NCBI RefSeq assembly: GCF_000264945.2
Contig: NZ_CP013070.1
Coordinates: 3,162,001 to 3,226,000, forward strand
Source: Sphingobium indicum B90A
GTDB taxonomy: Bacteria > Pseudomonadota > Alphaproteobacteria > Sphingomonadales > Sphingomonadaceae
Reading direction: 5' to 3'
Length of the DNA stretch: 64,000 nt
In this document: positions 15,390-24,086 of the stretch, one piece after another
How positions within the stretch are numbered: the first letter of the stretch is position 1
Layout: every line of letters starts with the position of its first letter
Program-made: the position numbers and the translations under genes
Notes under the pieces: model-generated
Databases searched by the model: none
What the model was told of the DNA's origin: nothing
The model's input: only the letters and a program-made list of their open reading frames with translations

Positions 15390-16757
15390 ATGGGCGTGAA
15401 AAACGGTTTGAAGCTGGGCTTTATCTTGCATGGCGTGGGGCGCGGCTGGGACAGTTGGAGGCACCCCGAGGCGGTAATCGACGGCAGCACCAACATCGAT
15501 CTTTACGTGAAGCAAGCGAAGATCGCCGAAAAAGGGAAATTCGATTTCGTTTTCGTCGCCGACAGCCTGCATATCGACGAACGCTCCATGCCGCATTATC
15601 TCAGCCGCTTCGAGCCGGCGACGATCCTGTCTGCGCTGGCCATGGTGACGCAGCATATCGGCCTGGTCGGCACCTTTTCCGTCAGTTATACCGAACCGTT
15701 CAATCTGGCCCGGCAATTCGCCTCGCTGGATAAGCTGAGCCGGGGACGGGCAGGTTGGAATGTAGTGACGTCCTGGCTGGAGGGCACCGCCGCCAATTTC
15801 AGCCGCGACCATCATATCGGCCATGGCGAGCGATATCGGTTGGCCAATGAATATGTGCAGGTCGTAAAGGGATTGTGGGACAGCTATGAGCCGGGCGCGA
15901 TCGTCGGCGACAAGCAGGGCGGCGTGTTCCTGAAGCCTGGAACCCTCCATCAACTCAATCACAAGGGCGAATTCTTCAGTGTTCGCGGTCCCCTGAATCT
16001 CGATCGCATGCCGCAGGGGCACCCGGTCCTGTTCCAGGCCGGAAATTCCGACGATGGCCGGGCCTTTGCGGCGGCCAATGCGGACGCCATCTTCAGCCTG
16101 CCCCGGAACAAGGAATCCGCCTTCGCCTATCGCGCCGATCTTCGCGAACGGACGGCCGCCGCCGGGCGGGATCCGGACTTGCTGTTCGTATTCGGCGGGA
16201 TCAGCACGATCGTCGGTTCGACCAGGGAAGAGGTCCAGCGCCTCAGCGCCGAACGCAACAGCTATGCTTCGATCGAGGGCGCGCTGTTGTCGCTGGGGCA
16301 ATCCTTCAACGACTATGACTTTTCGCAGCATGATCTGGATGCGCCATTCCCGGCGGTGAAGGAAGAATGGCTGAGCAGCAGCCAGGGCAATGTGAAGACC
16401 GTGCTGGCGGCGGTCGAGCAGGACAAGCTGACCCTGCGGGAGACGGCGCTGCGTTTCGGCAAGCCGATGGACAGTTTCGAAGGATCGCCGGAGGAAGTGG
16501 CCGACCAGCTTCAGGACTGGTTCGAAAGCGGCGCCGTTGATGGCTTCATGCTGGGTGAATCCCTCCCCGGACAATTTGAGGTTTTCGTGGAGCAGGTCGT
16601 TCCGATCCTTCAGGCGCGCGGCTTGTTCCGGTCCGACTATGGCAGCGATACGCTACGCGGCCATCTGGGGTTGCCCGTGCCCGAGAATCGCTATGTCGCG
16701 CAGCGCCGTAGCGCGGCCGAGACCGACGCGGCCCGCAAGGAGCCTGCAAACGCCTGA
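15390..16757 (+). CDS. LLM-class flavin-dependent monooxygenase (NtaA/SnaA/DszA type)
   Basis: 455 residues of the bacterial-luciferase-like family that includes nitrilotriacetate, pristinamycin and dibenzothiophene-sulfone monooxygenases. These use reduced FMN from a separate reductase. Visible are DFVFVADSLH, GRAGWNVVTSWLEG (the SGRAGWNVVTS-type motif) and HPVLFQAGNSDDGRAFAA. The start is set at 15390, where GAAGGAGA precedes ATG by 8 bases; an ATG at 15369 in the same frame lacks such a site. No flavin reductase is in the window. C-S or C-N bond cleavage is likely. I favour an organosulfur substrate from context. Confidence 0.87.
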   Translation: MGVKNGLKLGFILHGVGRGWDSWRHPEAVIDGSTNIDLYVKQAKIAEKGKFDFVFVADSLHIDERSMPHYLSRFEPATILSALAMVTQHIGLVGTFSVSYTEPFNLARQFASLDKLSRGRAGWNVVTSWLEGTAANFSRDHHIGHGERYRLANEYVQVVKGLWDSYEPGAIVGDKQGGVFLKPGTLHQLNHKGEFFSVRGPLNLDRMPQGHPVLFQAGNSDDGRAFAAANADAIFSLPRNKESAFAYRADLRERTAAAGRDPDLLFVFGGISTIVGSTREEVQRLSAERNSYASIEGALLSLGQSFNDYDFSQHDLDAPFPAVKEEWLSSSQGNVKTVLAAVEQDKLTLRETALRFGKPMDSFEGSPEEVADQLQDWFESGAVDGFMLGESLPGQFEVFVEQVVPILQARGLFRSDYGSDTLRGHLGLPVPENRYVAQRRSAAETDAARKEPANA

Positions 16758-16825
16758 CTGCGAAACCGCAAGCAAAGGCCCGCCGGATTTCTCTGGAGGG
16801 CTTTGGCGCATAGGGGCGCTTGGCG

Positions 16826-17824
16826 TCAGTCCGGCTTGCCCTTTGCGGTGGGATCGGTGTTCAGCGATGCGTCGAAGCCCCGCGCGATATCGAAATTCTG
16901 CGCAGGCCCGCCCGTGCCGAAATCCCTGGCGGCAACGCGCTGGGACTCGATCACCTGCGCGTCGATCGGCACCGGCCACCAGCGCATATGTTCGGCGGTA
17001 TAGTTCGCGACATCGAGCGGCAGTCCCGTTTCCTTGGCGAGAATTTCTCCCCACTGGCGGGGATGGCTGTTGGCCCAGGACTGTGCCCGGCCATAGCGGC
17101 GGGAAAAATCCTCCAGCAAGGCCCGCTTGTCCTTGATCGAACTCTCGCTCGTGACCTGGAACAAATAGGATGAGGTGCCCCTGTGCGCATAGGTGAGCAC
17201 GCGGGCGTCATGACGGAGAACCGCCGTCGCGAGATAGGGCACCCAGATCGCCAGCGCATCCAGATCGCCGCTGGCAAACGCCGCGACGGCTTCCGTCGGC
17301 GCCACGAAGCTGATCCTGACGTCCGACGGCTTCATGCCGCTCTGCCGAAGTGCCTGAAGGAGAAGCGAATGCCCCACCGATCCGCGCGTCGTGCCGATGG
17401 CTTTGCCACGCAGATCCCGCATGCTGGCGAAGGACGCGTTCTTGTGCACGAGCACGCCGGCCACTTCCTGCTTCGTCCCGCCGCTCAGCGCCTGAATAGC
17501 GCGGAGGCGTTGGTCGTTCTTGTAAGCGAACAGGAAGGATGGCCCGCCCACCAAACCCAGGTCGAGCGCATTGGTGGCGATGGCTTCGATCAACGGCTGG
17601 GCGTTGGGGAATTCGGCCCATTCGATCTTGTAAGGCACATCCTTGAGCTGCCCCGCCGCAAGCATCAGCGCATGCGTGCCGCCACGCTGGTTGCCGACGC
17701 GCAGCACTTGCGCCGCGTCGGGTTGTTTACCGCCGCAGCCGGCCAGTGAGGCTGCGGCGGAAAGCAGCGCCAGGACGACGCTGGCGCCCCGCCAGATCGG
17801 ACGCTTGCGGGGATGACCGGCCAT
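16826..17824 (-). CDS. SsuA-like ABC transporter substrate-binding lipoprotein
   Basis: 332 residues. A lipoprotein signal with lipobox LAGC is followed by a type-2 periplasmic-binding fold like SsuA/TauA: LRVGNQRGGTHALMLAAGQL, WAEFPNAQPLIEAI, LDLGLVGGPSFLFA, GKAIGTTRGSVGHSLL, FASGDLDALAIWVPYLA. Such proteins deliver sulfonates to an ABC importer, but no permease or ATPase gene is nearby. The ATG at 17824 has GGAGCG five bases upstream. An in-frame ATG at 17836 has none. It converges on the monooxygenase with a 68-bp gap. Confidence 0.85.
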   Translation of the reverse strand: MAGHPRKRPIWRGASVVLALLSAAASLAGCGGKQPDAAQVLRVGNQRGGTHALMLAAGQLKDVPYKIEWAEFPNAQPLIEAIATNALDLGLVGGPSFLFAYKNDQRLRAIQALSGGTKQEVAGVLVHKNASFASMRDLRGKAIGTTRGSVGHSLLLQALRQSGMKPSDVRISFVAPTEAVAAFASGDLDALAIWVPYLATAVLRHDARVLTYAHRGTSSYLFQVTSESSIKDKRALLEDFSRRYGRAQSWANSHPRQWGEILAKETGLPLDVANYTAEHMRWWPVPIDAQVIESQRVAARDFGTGGPAQNFDIARGFDASLNTDPTAKGKPD

Positions 17825-17998
17825 ATTTCGCTCCATGAGAATGCCAGCCCAGCGCCAGCGGCCCTGACCGGCGAATTTGGAAAAATCATGCCTTGCCTAG
17901 CCGGGGGACACGAAGCTGATAAATTTATAATATTAATCTATATATTAGGAAGGATAATTTGGGCGCTTATTCTTATAATAAAATATCGTTTCCATATA

Positions 17999-18013
17999 TA
18001 TTGGTAACCAATA
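17999..18013. promoter_or_regulatory. 15-bp palindrome in the AT-rich divergent region
   Basis: TATTGGTAACCAATA has 7-bp arms around one base and lies 154 bp before the TonB receptor start at 18167 and 175 bp before the SsuA-like gene at 17824. The whole 17837-18166 gap (330 bp) has no gene and is very AT-rich between about 17920 and 18060, so it should hold both divergent promoters. The palindrome is a candidate operator. Confidence 0.35.
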
Positions 18014-18166
18014 ATATAAATAATAAGAAAAGATCATTGTTCCGGTTCAATAATCAATATTTATACCTGGACTTCATTCCCTATGCCTTCGCGTGCTCGA
18101 TAGCCTGTCCGGCTGCCTGATGGCCGGAAAATTGGCGATGTCGACCGTGATCAAATGGGGACGAAA

Positions 18167-20680
18167 ATGCCGAAGAAAAAAAGATATGTAGCGCTGCTGG
18201 CTCGACTCATGGCTACCGGCGCAGCGCTCTCCATTGGCGGGATCGGCATGGCGGCGCATGCGCAAATCGCCGCTGCATCCGCCGAAGCGGACGATGGTGA
18301 AGCCATCGTCGTCACCGGATTGCGGGGTCTGTCGTCAAAGACGGCGGTGGAGAGTCCGGCGCCGATCGATATCGTCCCGGCTGACCGACTGACCGGAACC
18401 GGCCGACAGGAAATTGGCGAGGCGCTGGCGCGGACGCTGCCGTCCATCAATTTCGGGCGCACGGGCGCGGGTGTGGCGTCGATCGTTCGGCCGATCTTCA
18501 ACCGCAGCCTGCCGCCTGCCTATACGCTGATCCTTGTCGACGGAAAGCGGCGCCACAACAGTGCGCTGTTGACCAACGGGGGCGGCGATACCAGCGGCTT
18601 CGGCCCGGTCGACCTCGATTTCATTCCGATCGCAGGGGTTCGTTCGGTCGAGGTGCTCAAGGACAGCGCCGCCGCCCAATATGGGTCCGACGCCGTGGCC
18701 GGCGTCATCAACTTCGTGCTGAATGACCGGCCCCAGCCGAACCATGTCTCAGTGACCTATGGCGACCATTATAAGAGCTATGGCGATCCGTGGAGCGCAA
18801 AGGCCGAAGGCGGCCTGGGCTTCGGGCTGGGGGATGGCGGCTATGTCAACCTGAGCGGCGATCTGCGCGGACGCGGCATGTCATGGCGCGGTTTCCGGGC
18901 GACCAACCGCCTGCTGTACGCACCGGCTTCCAATCCGAAGAACGCCGCCTGGGACGGAATCGGCGCGCATAATGGCGACCCGCGCATCCGCGCCTTCAAC
19001 CTGGGGCTGGATGCCGCGCTGCCGGCCGGGGAGGTCACTCTCTACACCCAGGCGACATTCGGACGCCGCAAGGCCGAGATCGGCAACATGATCCGCCGTC
19101 CCAGCGGCACCGCATCCTTTTCCACGGTCTTTCCCGATGGCTATTTCCCGGTCAACAACACCAGCGAGACGGACTTTCAGTTTCTGGGCGGCATCAGGGG
19201 CGATCTGTCGGGCTGGCAATGGGATTTCAGTTCCAGCTACGGGCGCAATCAGGTGCGCATGTACAGCGACCTGACTCTCAATCCGTCGCTCGGGCCGACC
19301 GGGCCTACCAGCTTCGACAATCTCGCGCGGTTCCGTTTTTCGCAGTGGACCAACAATCTCGATGTGTCCCGCGATATCGATATCGGCCTGGCGAAGCCAC
19401 TGCACGTCCAGTGGGGGCTTGAGGCGCGGCGCGAGGTTTTCCAGACCTTTGCCGGCGATCCGCTGGGCTATGCCAATGGCGGATATGTCATCAAGCCCGG
19501 CGACCAGGAAGGCGACCCCAATGTCGGAAGCATCGCGTCGATCGGCGCGCAGGGGGCGATCACCATTTCCCCCGCGACGGCCGCCCATGTCTCGCGCAAC
19601 GTCTTTGCGGGCTATATCGACCTGGGCCTGACGATCACGCCGCGCTGGTATGTCGACATCGCCGGACGCGCCGAACATTATGGGCTGGGCGCGGGATCGA
19701 CGGTCGGCGGCAAGGTCAACAGCCGGTATGAATTATCGTCCTGGCTCGCTGTTCGCGGCACGGTGGGCACCGGCTTCCGCGCGCCCTCGCTCTCGCAAAT
19801 CGGCTATGCCCAGACTGACAACCGCACGGCGATCAGCCCAGCGACCGGCCTCCTGGTCGCGGCGACGACCCAAACCGCGCCGACCACCTCGGCATTGGCG
19901 ACCGCTTTGGGCGCCGCCACCCTGAAGCCTGAAAAAACCTGGAATGCCGGGCTCGGCATCGCCCTTCAGCCAACGCGCAACCTGTCGCTGACGATTGACG
20001 GATACCAGATCGACATCGATGATCGGATCGCCCGCACCGCCAGCCTGAGCGGCCCTGCTCTCAACGCCATCTTCGCGGCGAACGGTCTCCCGCCCGGCAC
20101 ATTCGTCCAATATTTCGCCAACGCCGCCGACACCCGCACGAGGGGCGTCGATATCGTCGGCAATTATACCGCCGACCTGTCGACCCTGGGGCAATTGTCG
20201 CTGTCGGCCGCCTATTCCTATAGCCGCACGAAGATCCGGCATGTGGCGGCGACTCCGGCGGCGCTCGTCGGCCTCGGCCCCAACCCCGGCGGAAGCCTGG
20301 TGGCGTTCGGGAACGTATTTCGGGGCGAAATCGCCGACAATCAGCCACGATCCAAGCTCGCGCTCGCCAGCAAATGGTCGCTCGACCCGGTGTCGGTCGA
20401 TCTGCGGGTGACGCGCTATGGCCGATATCGTTATCTGCGAACGGAAAATCCGGCGCAGAATCTCAGCTATGGCGGACGCTGGATCACCGATCTCGAAGTC
20501 TCCCTCGCGCTGACATCGCGCCTGGGCGTCGCCGTGGGCGCCGCCAACCTGTTCAGCGTGCGCCCCGACAATAGCGGGGTGAATGAGCCAACGAGCGGCG
20601 TGACGCTGTTCAACTACGGCAGCCCGCCGTTCGATTCTTCGGGCGGCTTCTATTACGGGCGGATCAACTGGACGTTCTGA
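18167..20680 (+). CDS. TonB-dependent outer-membrane receptor
   Basis: 837 residues. The signal peptide carries KKKR and a hydrophobic core, ending near MAAHAQ. The TonB-box region is EAIVVTGLRGLSSKTAVES; the plug has LILVDGKRRH and VEVLKDSAAAQYGSDAVAGV, typical of siderophore and vitamin receptor plugs; the barrel ends RINWTF. The start at 18167 has GGGGAC five bases upstream. An in-frame ATG at 18155 has no ribosome site. It diverges from the SsuA-like gene. The plug type is different from the receptors at 1492 and 12863, so its ligand is probably different too. Confidence 0.92.
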   Translation: MPKKKRYVALLARLMATGAALSIGGIGMAAHAQIAAASAEADDGEAIVVTGLRGLSSKTAVESPAPIDIVPADRLTGTGRQEIGEALARTLPSINFGRTGAGVASIVRPIFNRSLPPAYTLILVDGKRRHNSALLTNGGGDTSGFGPVDLDFIPIAGVRSVEVLKDSAAAQYGSDAVAGVINFVLNDRPQPNHVSVTYGDHYKSYGDPWSAKAEGGLGFGLGDGGYVNLSGDLRGRGMSWRGFRATNRLLYAPASNPKNAAWDGIGAHNGDPRIRAFNLGLDAALPAGEVTLYTQATFGRRKAEIGNMIRRPSGTASFSTVFPDGYFPVNNTSETDFQFLGGIRGDLSGWQWDFSSSYGRNQVRMYSDLTLNPSLGPTGPTSFDNLARFRFSQWTNNLDVSRDIDIGLAKPLHVQWGLEARREVFQTFAGDPLGYANGGYVIKPGDQEGDPNVGSIASIGAQGAITISPATAAHVSRNVFAGYIDLGLTITPRWYVDIAGRAEHYGLGAGSTVGGKVNSRYELSSWLAVRGTVGTGFRAPSLSQIGYAQTDNRTAISPATGLLVAATTQTAPTTSALATALGAATLKPEKTWNAGLGIALQPTRNLSLTIDGYQIDIDDRIARTASLSGPALNAIFAANGLPPGTFVQYFANAADTRTRGVDIVGNYTADLSTLGQLSLSAAYSYSRTKIRHVAATPAALVGLGPNPGGSLVAFGNVFRGEIADNQPRSKLALASKWSLDPVSVDLRVTRYGRYRYLRTENPAQNLSYGGRWITDLEVSLALTSRLGVAVGAANLFSVRPDNSGVNEPTSGVTLFNYGSPPFDSSGGFYYGRINWTF

Positions 20681-20737
20681 AACGGAATGGGACCACCGCT
20701 CCCCGAAGCAGGGGGAGCGGTGGTCGCTATCGCACGC

Positions 20738-21613
20738 TCAGAGCAGAAAGTCGGGTTCCTGCTGAACCAGCATGTCCCATTCCGGCTGGAAGCACATCCA
20801 TGCGACGGCTTCGCTGCCGACCATGCGCGCCGTTTGCGCCGCCACCTCCGCCGGGATGATCCGTGGCTTTCCGAGCGCTTCCGCCACGATCTGCCCGTGC
20901 GCCGCGCGTTCGAGCGCCAGATACCAGAAGGCCGTCGCCTCGATCGAGCGGCCCGCCGTCAGCAGCCCGTGATTTTGCAGGATCAGCGCCTTACGGCCGC
21001 GGAGTGCGGCAGCGATCCTGTCGCCTTCGGTCTGGTCCAGTACGACACCGCCATAATCGTCGAACAAGCCATGGTCGTCATGGAACATGCAGGCGTCCTG
21101 GCTGATGGGGTCGAGCAGCCTTCCCGTTGTGGACCAGGCCTTGCCATAGAAGGAATGAGTATGCGCGGCCGCATTGACGCCGGGGTGCGCGCGATGGATC
21201 GCGGCATGAATGGCATAGGCCGCTTCGTTCAGCGCGCCGCCGCCTTCGACGACCCGGCCGCCATCATCCACCAGCAGCAAGTCCGATACCCGGATATGGC
21301 AGAAATTTACGCCCTGCGGATTGACCCAGAAATGATCGGTCAGTTCCGGATCGCGCACGGTGACATGACCCGCGATGCCGCTCGACAGGTTGTAGCGCGC
21401 GAACAGGCGGAACGTTGCGGCGAGACGCTGTTTGCGGTGCAGCCGCTCCTCCGCCGGATCGGCGCGATCGGGCGGCACCTCGAAACGCAGGCGTTGCCCG
21501 TCGCGCAGCGCCTGGTCGATCCCCCGGCTCGGCGGATTCCAGGGCCGGTCTTGTGGCCGGCCCCTTGGCGCTTCGCCAGGCTGGCTCGCCATCACGCCGC
21601 CTGCTTCAGCCAT
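20738..21613 (-). CDS. Class II aldolase/adducin family protein
   Basis: About 291 residues. The metal-binding histidines are visible in AAAHTHSFYGKAW (H-x-H) and LILQNHGLLTAG, as in fuculose-phosphate aldolase-like enzymes. Members cleave or decarboxylate small hydroxy-oxo acids, or serve as adducin-like proteins. The start at 21613 overlaps the upstream dehydrogenase stop by 8 bp. An ATG at 21592 with AGGCGG nearby is an alternative. The overlap suggests coupled expression with the DszC-like flavoprotein. The substrate is unknown. Confidence 0.83.
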   Translation of the reverse strand: MAEAGGVMASQPGEAPRGRPQDRPWNPPSRGIDQALRDGQRLRFEVPPDRADPAEERLHRKQRLAATFRLFARYNLSSGIAGHVTVRDPELTDHFWVNPQGVNFCHIRVSDLLLVDDGGRVVEGGGALNEAAYAIHAAIHRAHPGVNAAAHTHSFYGKAWSTTGRLLDPISQDACMFHDDHGLFDDYGGVVLDQTEGDRIAAALRGRKALILQNHGLLTAGRSIEATAFWYLALERAAHGQIVAEALGKPRIIPAEVAAQTARMVGSEAVAWMCFQPEWDMLVQQEPDFLL

Positions 21614-22793
21614 GCGTCGCCGCGAAAGCCGCTCGCCCCAATCCGGTGAGGACAATATCGTCCTGCGGCATATGGACCCGGCTGCAAAGGACATTGCGCA
21701 GATGCCGCTCCAGCGGATGGGCGCGGGTAAGCGCCGGATTGCCGATCGCATCGATTGCCAGTTGAACGGCCTGCACCGCATTGTTGGTCACGATATATTT
21801 GACCGTACCGGCGGCCGCCGGATCGGGCATGTGGATCGACCGTTCCAGCAACAGCCTGTTTGCGTAGAGAAGGGCCTCGATCCTGCCCACCAATTCCTGA
21901 AAGCGCGGCAATGTTGACAGGGGCGCCCCCAACGCTGTGGGAACCCGCTGTTGCAGCCAGGAAACGAACCAGTCGCGGGCGGCATGGGCCACGCTGTCAT
22001 AGACGATCGAGATCAGGAGGGCGTTGCGCAACTGGAATTCGGCATCCAGCAGGAGATGCTGGTCCTGCAGGCGCACGAGCGCAGACAATTGATCGTCCGG
22101 GATGCGGACATCTTCGAACACCACGTCATGGCTGCCAGTCGCCCGCATGCCCAGATGGTTCCATGTCGGCTCGATGCGGACGCCGGGCGTAGCGGAATCG
22201 ACAAGTACTCCGCCGATGCGCGGTTCATCCTCGTCCGTGGCCGCCCATACGGACATCCATTTCAGGCCCGGCGCCCCGGTGGAATAGATTTTGCGGCCAT
22301 TCAGCACCCATCCCGCCGCGGTACGGCGCACGACCGTGGCGGGCACGCCGCCCCGCCCCGGCGTGCCCAGGTCAGGCTCGACGCGCAGGCCATTGACGAG
22401 CGCCCCATCGTCGATGACGCTGCGCAGGACTCTCTCCCGCAGGCCAGGCGCCCAGTTCCGGCCGCGCGCGAACTGGGCGGTGAACAGATATTGCATCACC
22501 AGCACCAGGCCGGTCGATGGATCGCCATAAGACACTGCGCGCACGATCTTTGCGAGCCGGGCCAGATCGGCGCCGCCTCCGCCCAGATCGGCCGGCAGGG
22601 CCGCAGACAGCAATCCATGCTTGTGCAGGATAGCGAAATTCTCGAACGGGAAGGATCCATCGATATCGTGATCCGCCGCGCGGCTGGCGAAATCGTCGCG
22701 AATCCAGTCGAGCACGCGAGGCTCCACCGTCGCGCCCGTCGCGCGTGGGCCGGTTGCATCATCAGCGGCGGATATCGCCCTTGTCGCCATCAT
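21606..22793 (-). CDS. Acyl-CoA dehydrogenase-fold flavoprotein, DszC/SfnB-like
   Basis: 395 residues with the acyl-CoA dehydrogenase layout. The N-terminal helical domain contains FAILHKHGLLSAALPADLGG; the middle has GWVLNGRKIYSTGAPG and WNHLGMRATGSHDVVFEDV; then comes a C-terminal helical bundle. The sequence around GRKIYSTG and the missing CoA dehydrogenase base resemble flavin-dependent monooxygenases such as DszC and SfnB more than true acyl-CoA dehydrogenases. A GGAGTTA site precedes the start; ATG at 22790 is equally possible. With the DszA-like enzyme at 15390 it suggests oxidation of an organosulfur compound. That role is inference. Confidence 0.78.
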   Translation of the reverse strand: MMATRAISAADDATGPRATGATVEPRVLDWIRDDFASRAADHDIDGSFPFENFAILHKHGLLSAALPADLGGGGADLARLAKIVRAVSYGDPSTGLVLVMQYLFTAQFARGRNWAPGLRERVLRSVIDDGALVNGLRVEPDLGTPGRGGVPATVVRRTAAGWVLNGRKIYSTGAPGLKWMSVWAATDEDEPRIGGVLVDSATPGVRIEPTWNHLGMRATGSHDVVFEDVRIPDDQLSALVRLQDQHLLLDAEFQLRNALLISIVYDSVAHAARDWFVSWLQQRVPTALGAPLSTLPRFQELVGRIEALLYANRLLLERSIHMPDPAAAGTVKYIVTNNAVQAVQLAIDAIGNPALTRAHPLERHLRNVLCSRVHMPQDDIVLTGLGRAAFAATHG

Positions 22794-23025
22794 TAACTCC
22801 TGCGGCCAACCAGTGGATGCCAGCTTTCCCCAAGACCGATGCAGGAAGCGGGGGTGACATTATTCATGCCGACCCTACACCGCCTCGACGGGCGGCCGAA
22901 ATTGAGAAATGCAAACCGAAAGTCTTGTCTTTCTCATTTGAACCATTTGCGGAGCCGTGAGAGGCGATGGGTCCAATGGACTGGCGAGGCGGCTTTCGAG
23001 CGCTCTAGGAATGGGACTTGGCAAT

Positions 23026-23847
23026 ATGGTCGGACAAGCGGGTGGCGATGCGACAGGCGTAGCGGTTGTAACCGGCGCCTCTTCGGGAATAGGAGCGGTC
23101 TATGCCGATCGGCTGGCGGCGCGCGGCCATGACCTGCTGCTCGTGGCGCGCCGCGCCGACCGGCTGAGGCAGTTAGCGCAGGAATTGAGCGACCGCCACG
23201 GCGTGCAGGTCCAGACGGCGACGGCGGACCTGGCGGAGCCGGAAAGCCTTGCCCGGGTCGAGGCGCTGGTCCGCGAATCAAACGCCGTCCTGCTGGTCAA
23301 CAATGCCGGAGCCGGCGGGCTGGGGCCGACGGCCGCCATATCCGCCGACCGGGTGGAGAATGTCGTGCGGCTGAACATCACGGCGCTCTCGCGCCTGTCG
23401 CATGCGGTGCTGGAGGGCTTCCGTTCGCGCGGCGCGGGCACGCTGGTCAATATCGGATCGATCATCGCGCTGAGCCCGTCTCCAAGCGCCGCCGCCTATA
23501 GCGGATCGAAGGCCTATGTGCTTAATTTCACCCGATCGCTTCAGGCCGAATATGCCGACACAGCAATTCGGATACAGTTGGTCCAGCCTGGTCCTATCCG
23601 CACCGAATTCTTTACGGCCGCCGGCGTCAGCGAAAGCGTATTTCCCGAAGATTCCTATCTGACCGCCGAACAACTGGTCGATGCAGCACTTGCCGGTCTG
23701 GATGCGGGCGAACTGGTCACCACGCCGACGGTCGCGGAGACCGGCATATGGGAGGCGCTTGAGGCGGCCCGGCTCGCATTCATGGAAGCCGCGCGGTCCG
23801 GGCAGGTCGCGGAACGCTATAGAGTGGGCGAGGAAAGTCTGGCTTAA
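23026..23847 (+). CDS. SDR family NAD(P)-dependent oxidoreductase
   Basis: About 273 residues. The cofactor motif is TGASSGIG, then LLVARRADRL, LVNNAGAGG, the catalytic YSGSKAY, and PGPIRTEF. This is the DltE-like SDR group that often acts on fatty or polyketide-like carbonyls. The start is uncertain: ATG at 23026 follows GGGACTTGG; ATG at 23011 and GTG at 22957 are in frame but poorly placed for a ribosome site. It diverges from the DszC-like gene. The substrate is not predictable. Confidence 0.83.
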   Translation: MVGQAGGDATGVAVVTGASSGIGAVYADRLAARGHDLLLVARRADRLRQLAQELSDRHGVQVQTATADLAEPESLARVEALVRESNAVLLVNNAGAGGLGPTAAISADRVENVVRLNITALSRLSHAVLEGFRSRGAGTLVNIGSIIALSPSPSAAAYSGSKAYVLNFTRSLQAEYADTAIRIQLVQPGPIRTEFFTAAGVSESVFPEDSYLTAEQLVDAALAGLDAGELVTTPTVAETGIWEALEAARLAFMEAARSGQVAERYRVGEESLA

Positions 23848-24086
23848 AACCGCTTCAGCGTCGCAGGTGAGCGGCATCTGATGTCAAACAGCTTCCGCAT
23901 CTGTCCGAACTCGTCAAATTCTTCTTCGCCTCTCCGTTCCGCGATGAGGGCAGGATAGCCGCCCTGGCGGCGAGTTCGGCGAGCGCCCCATCGCTCCCCC
24001 GCAGATTGACAACGCAATGGCGCAAAGCGATTGCGTCGCTGCAGTACCTCAGGAGGCTATAAAAATGCCTGCTTGATGAAGGGGTT

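Noticed and set aside
23848..24086. A small gene in the gap before the autotransporter
   Set aside because: Short open frames exist on the minus strand but none has a ribosome site with protein-like content; I see no gene here.
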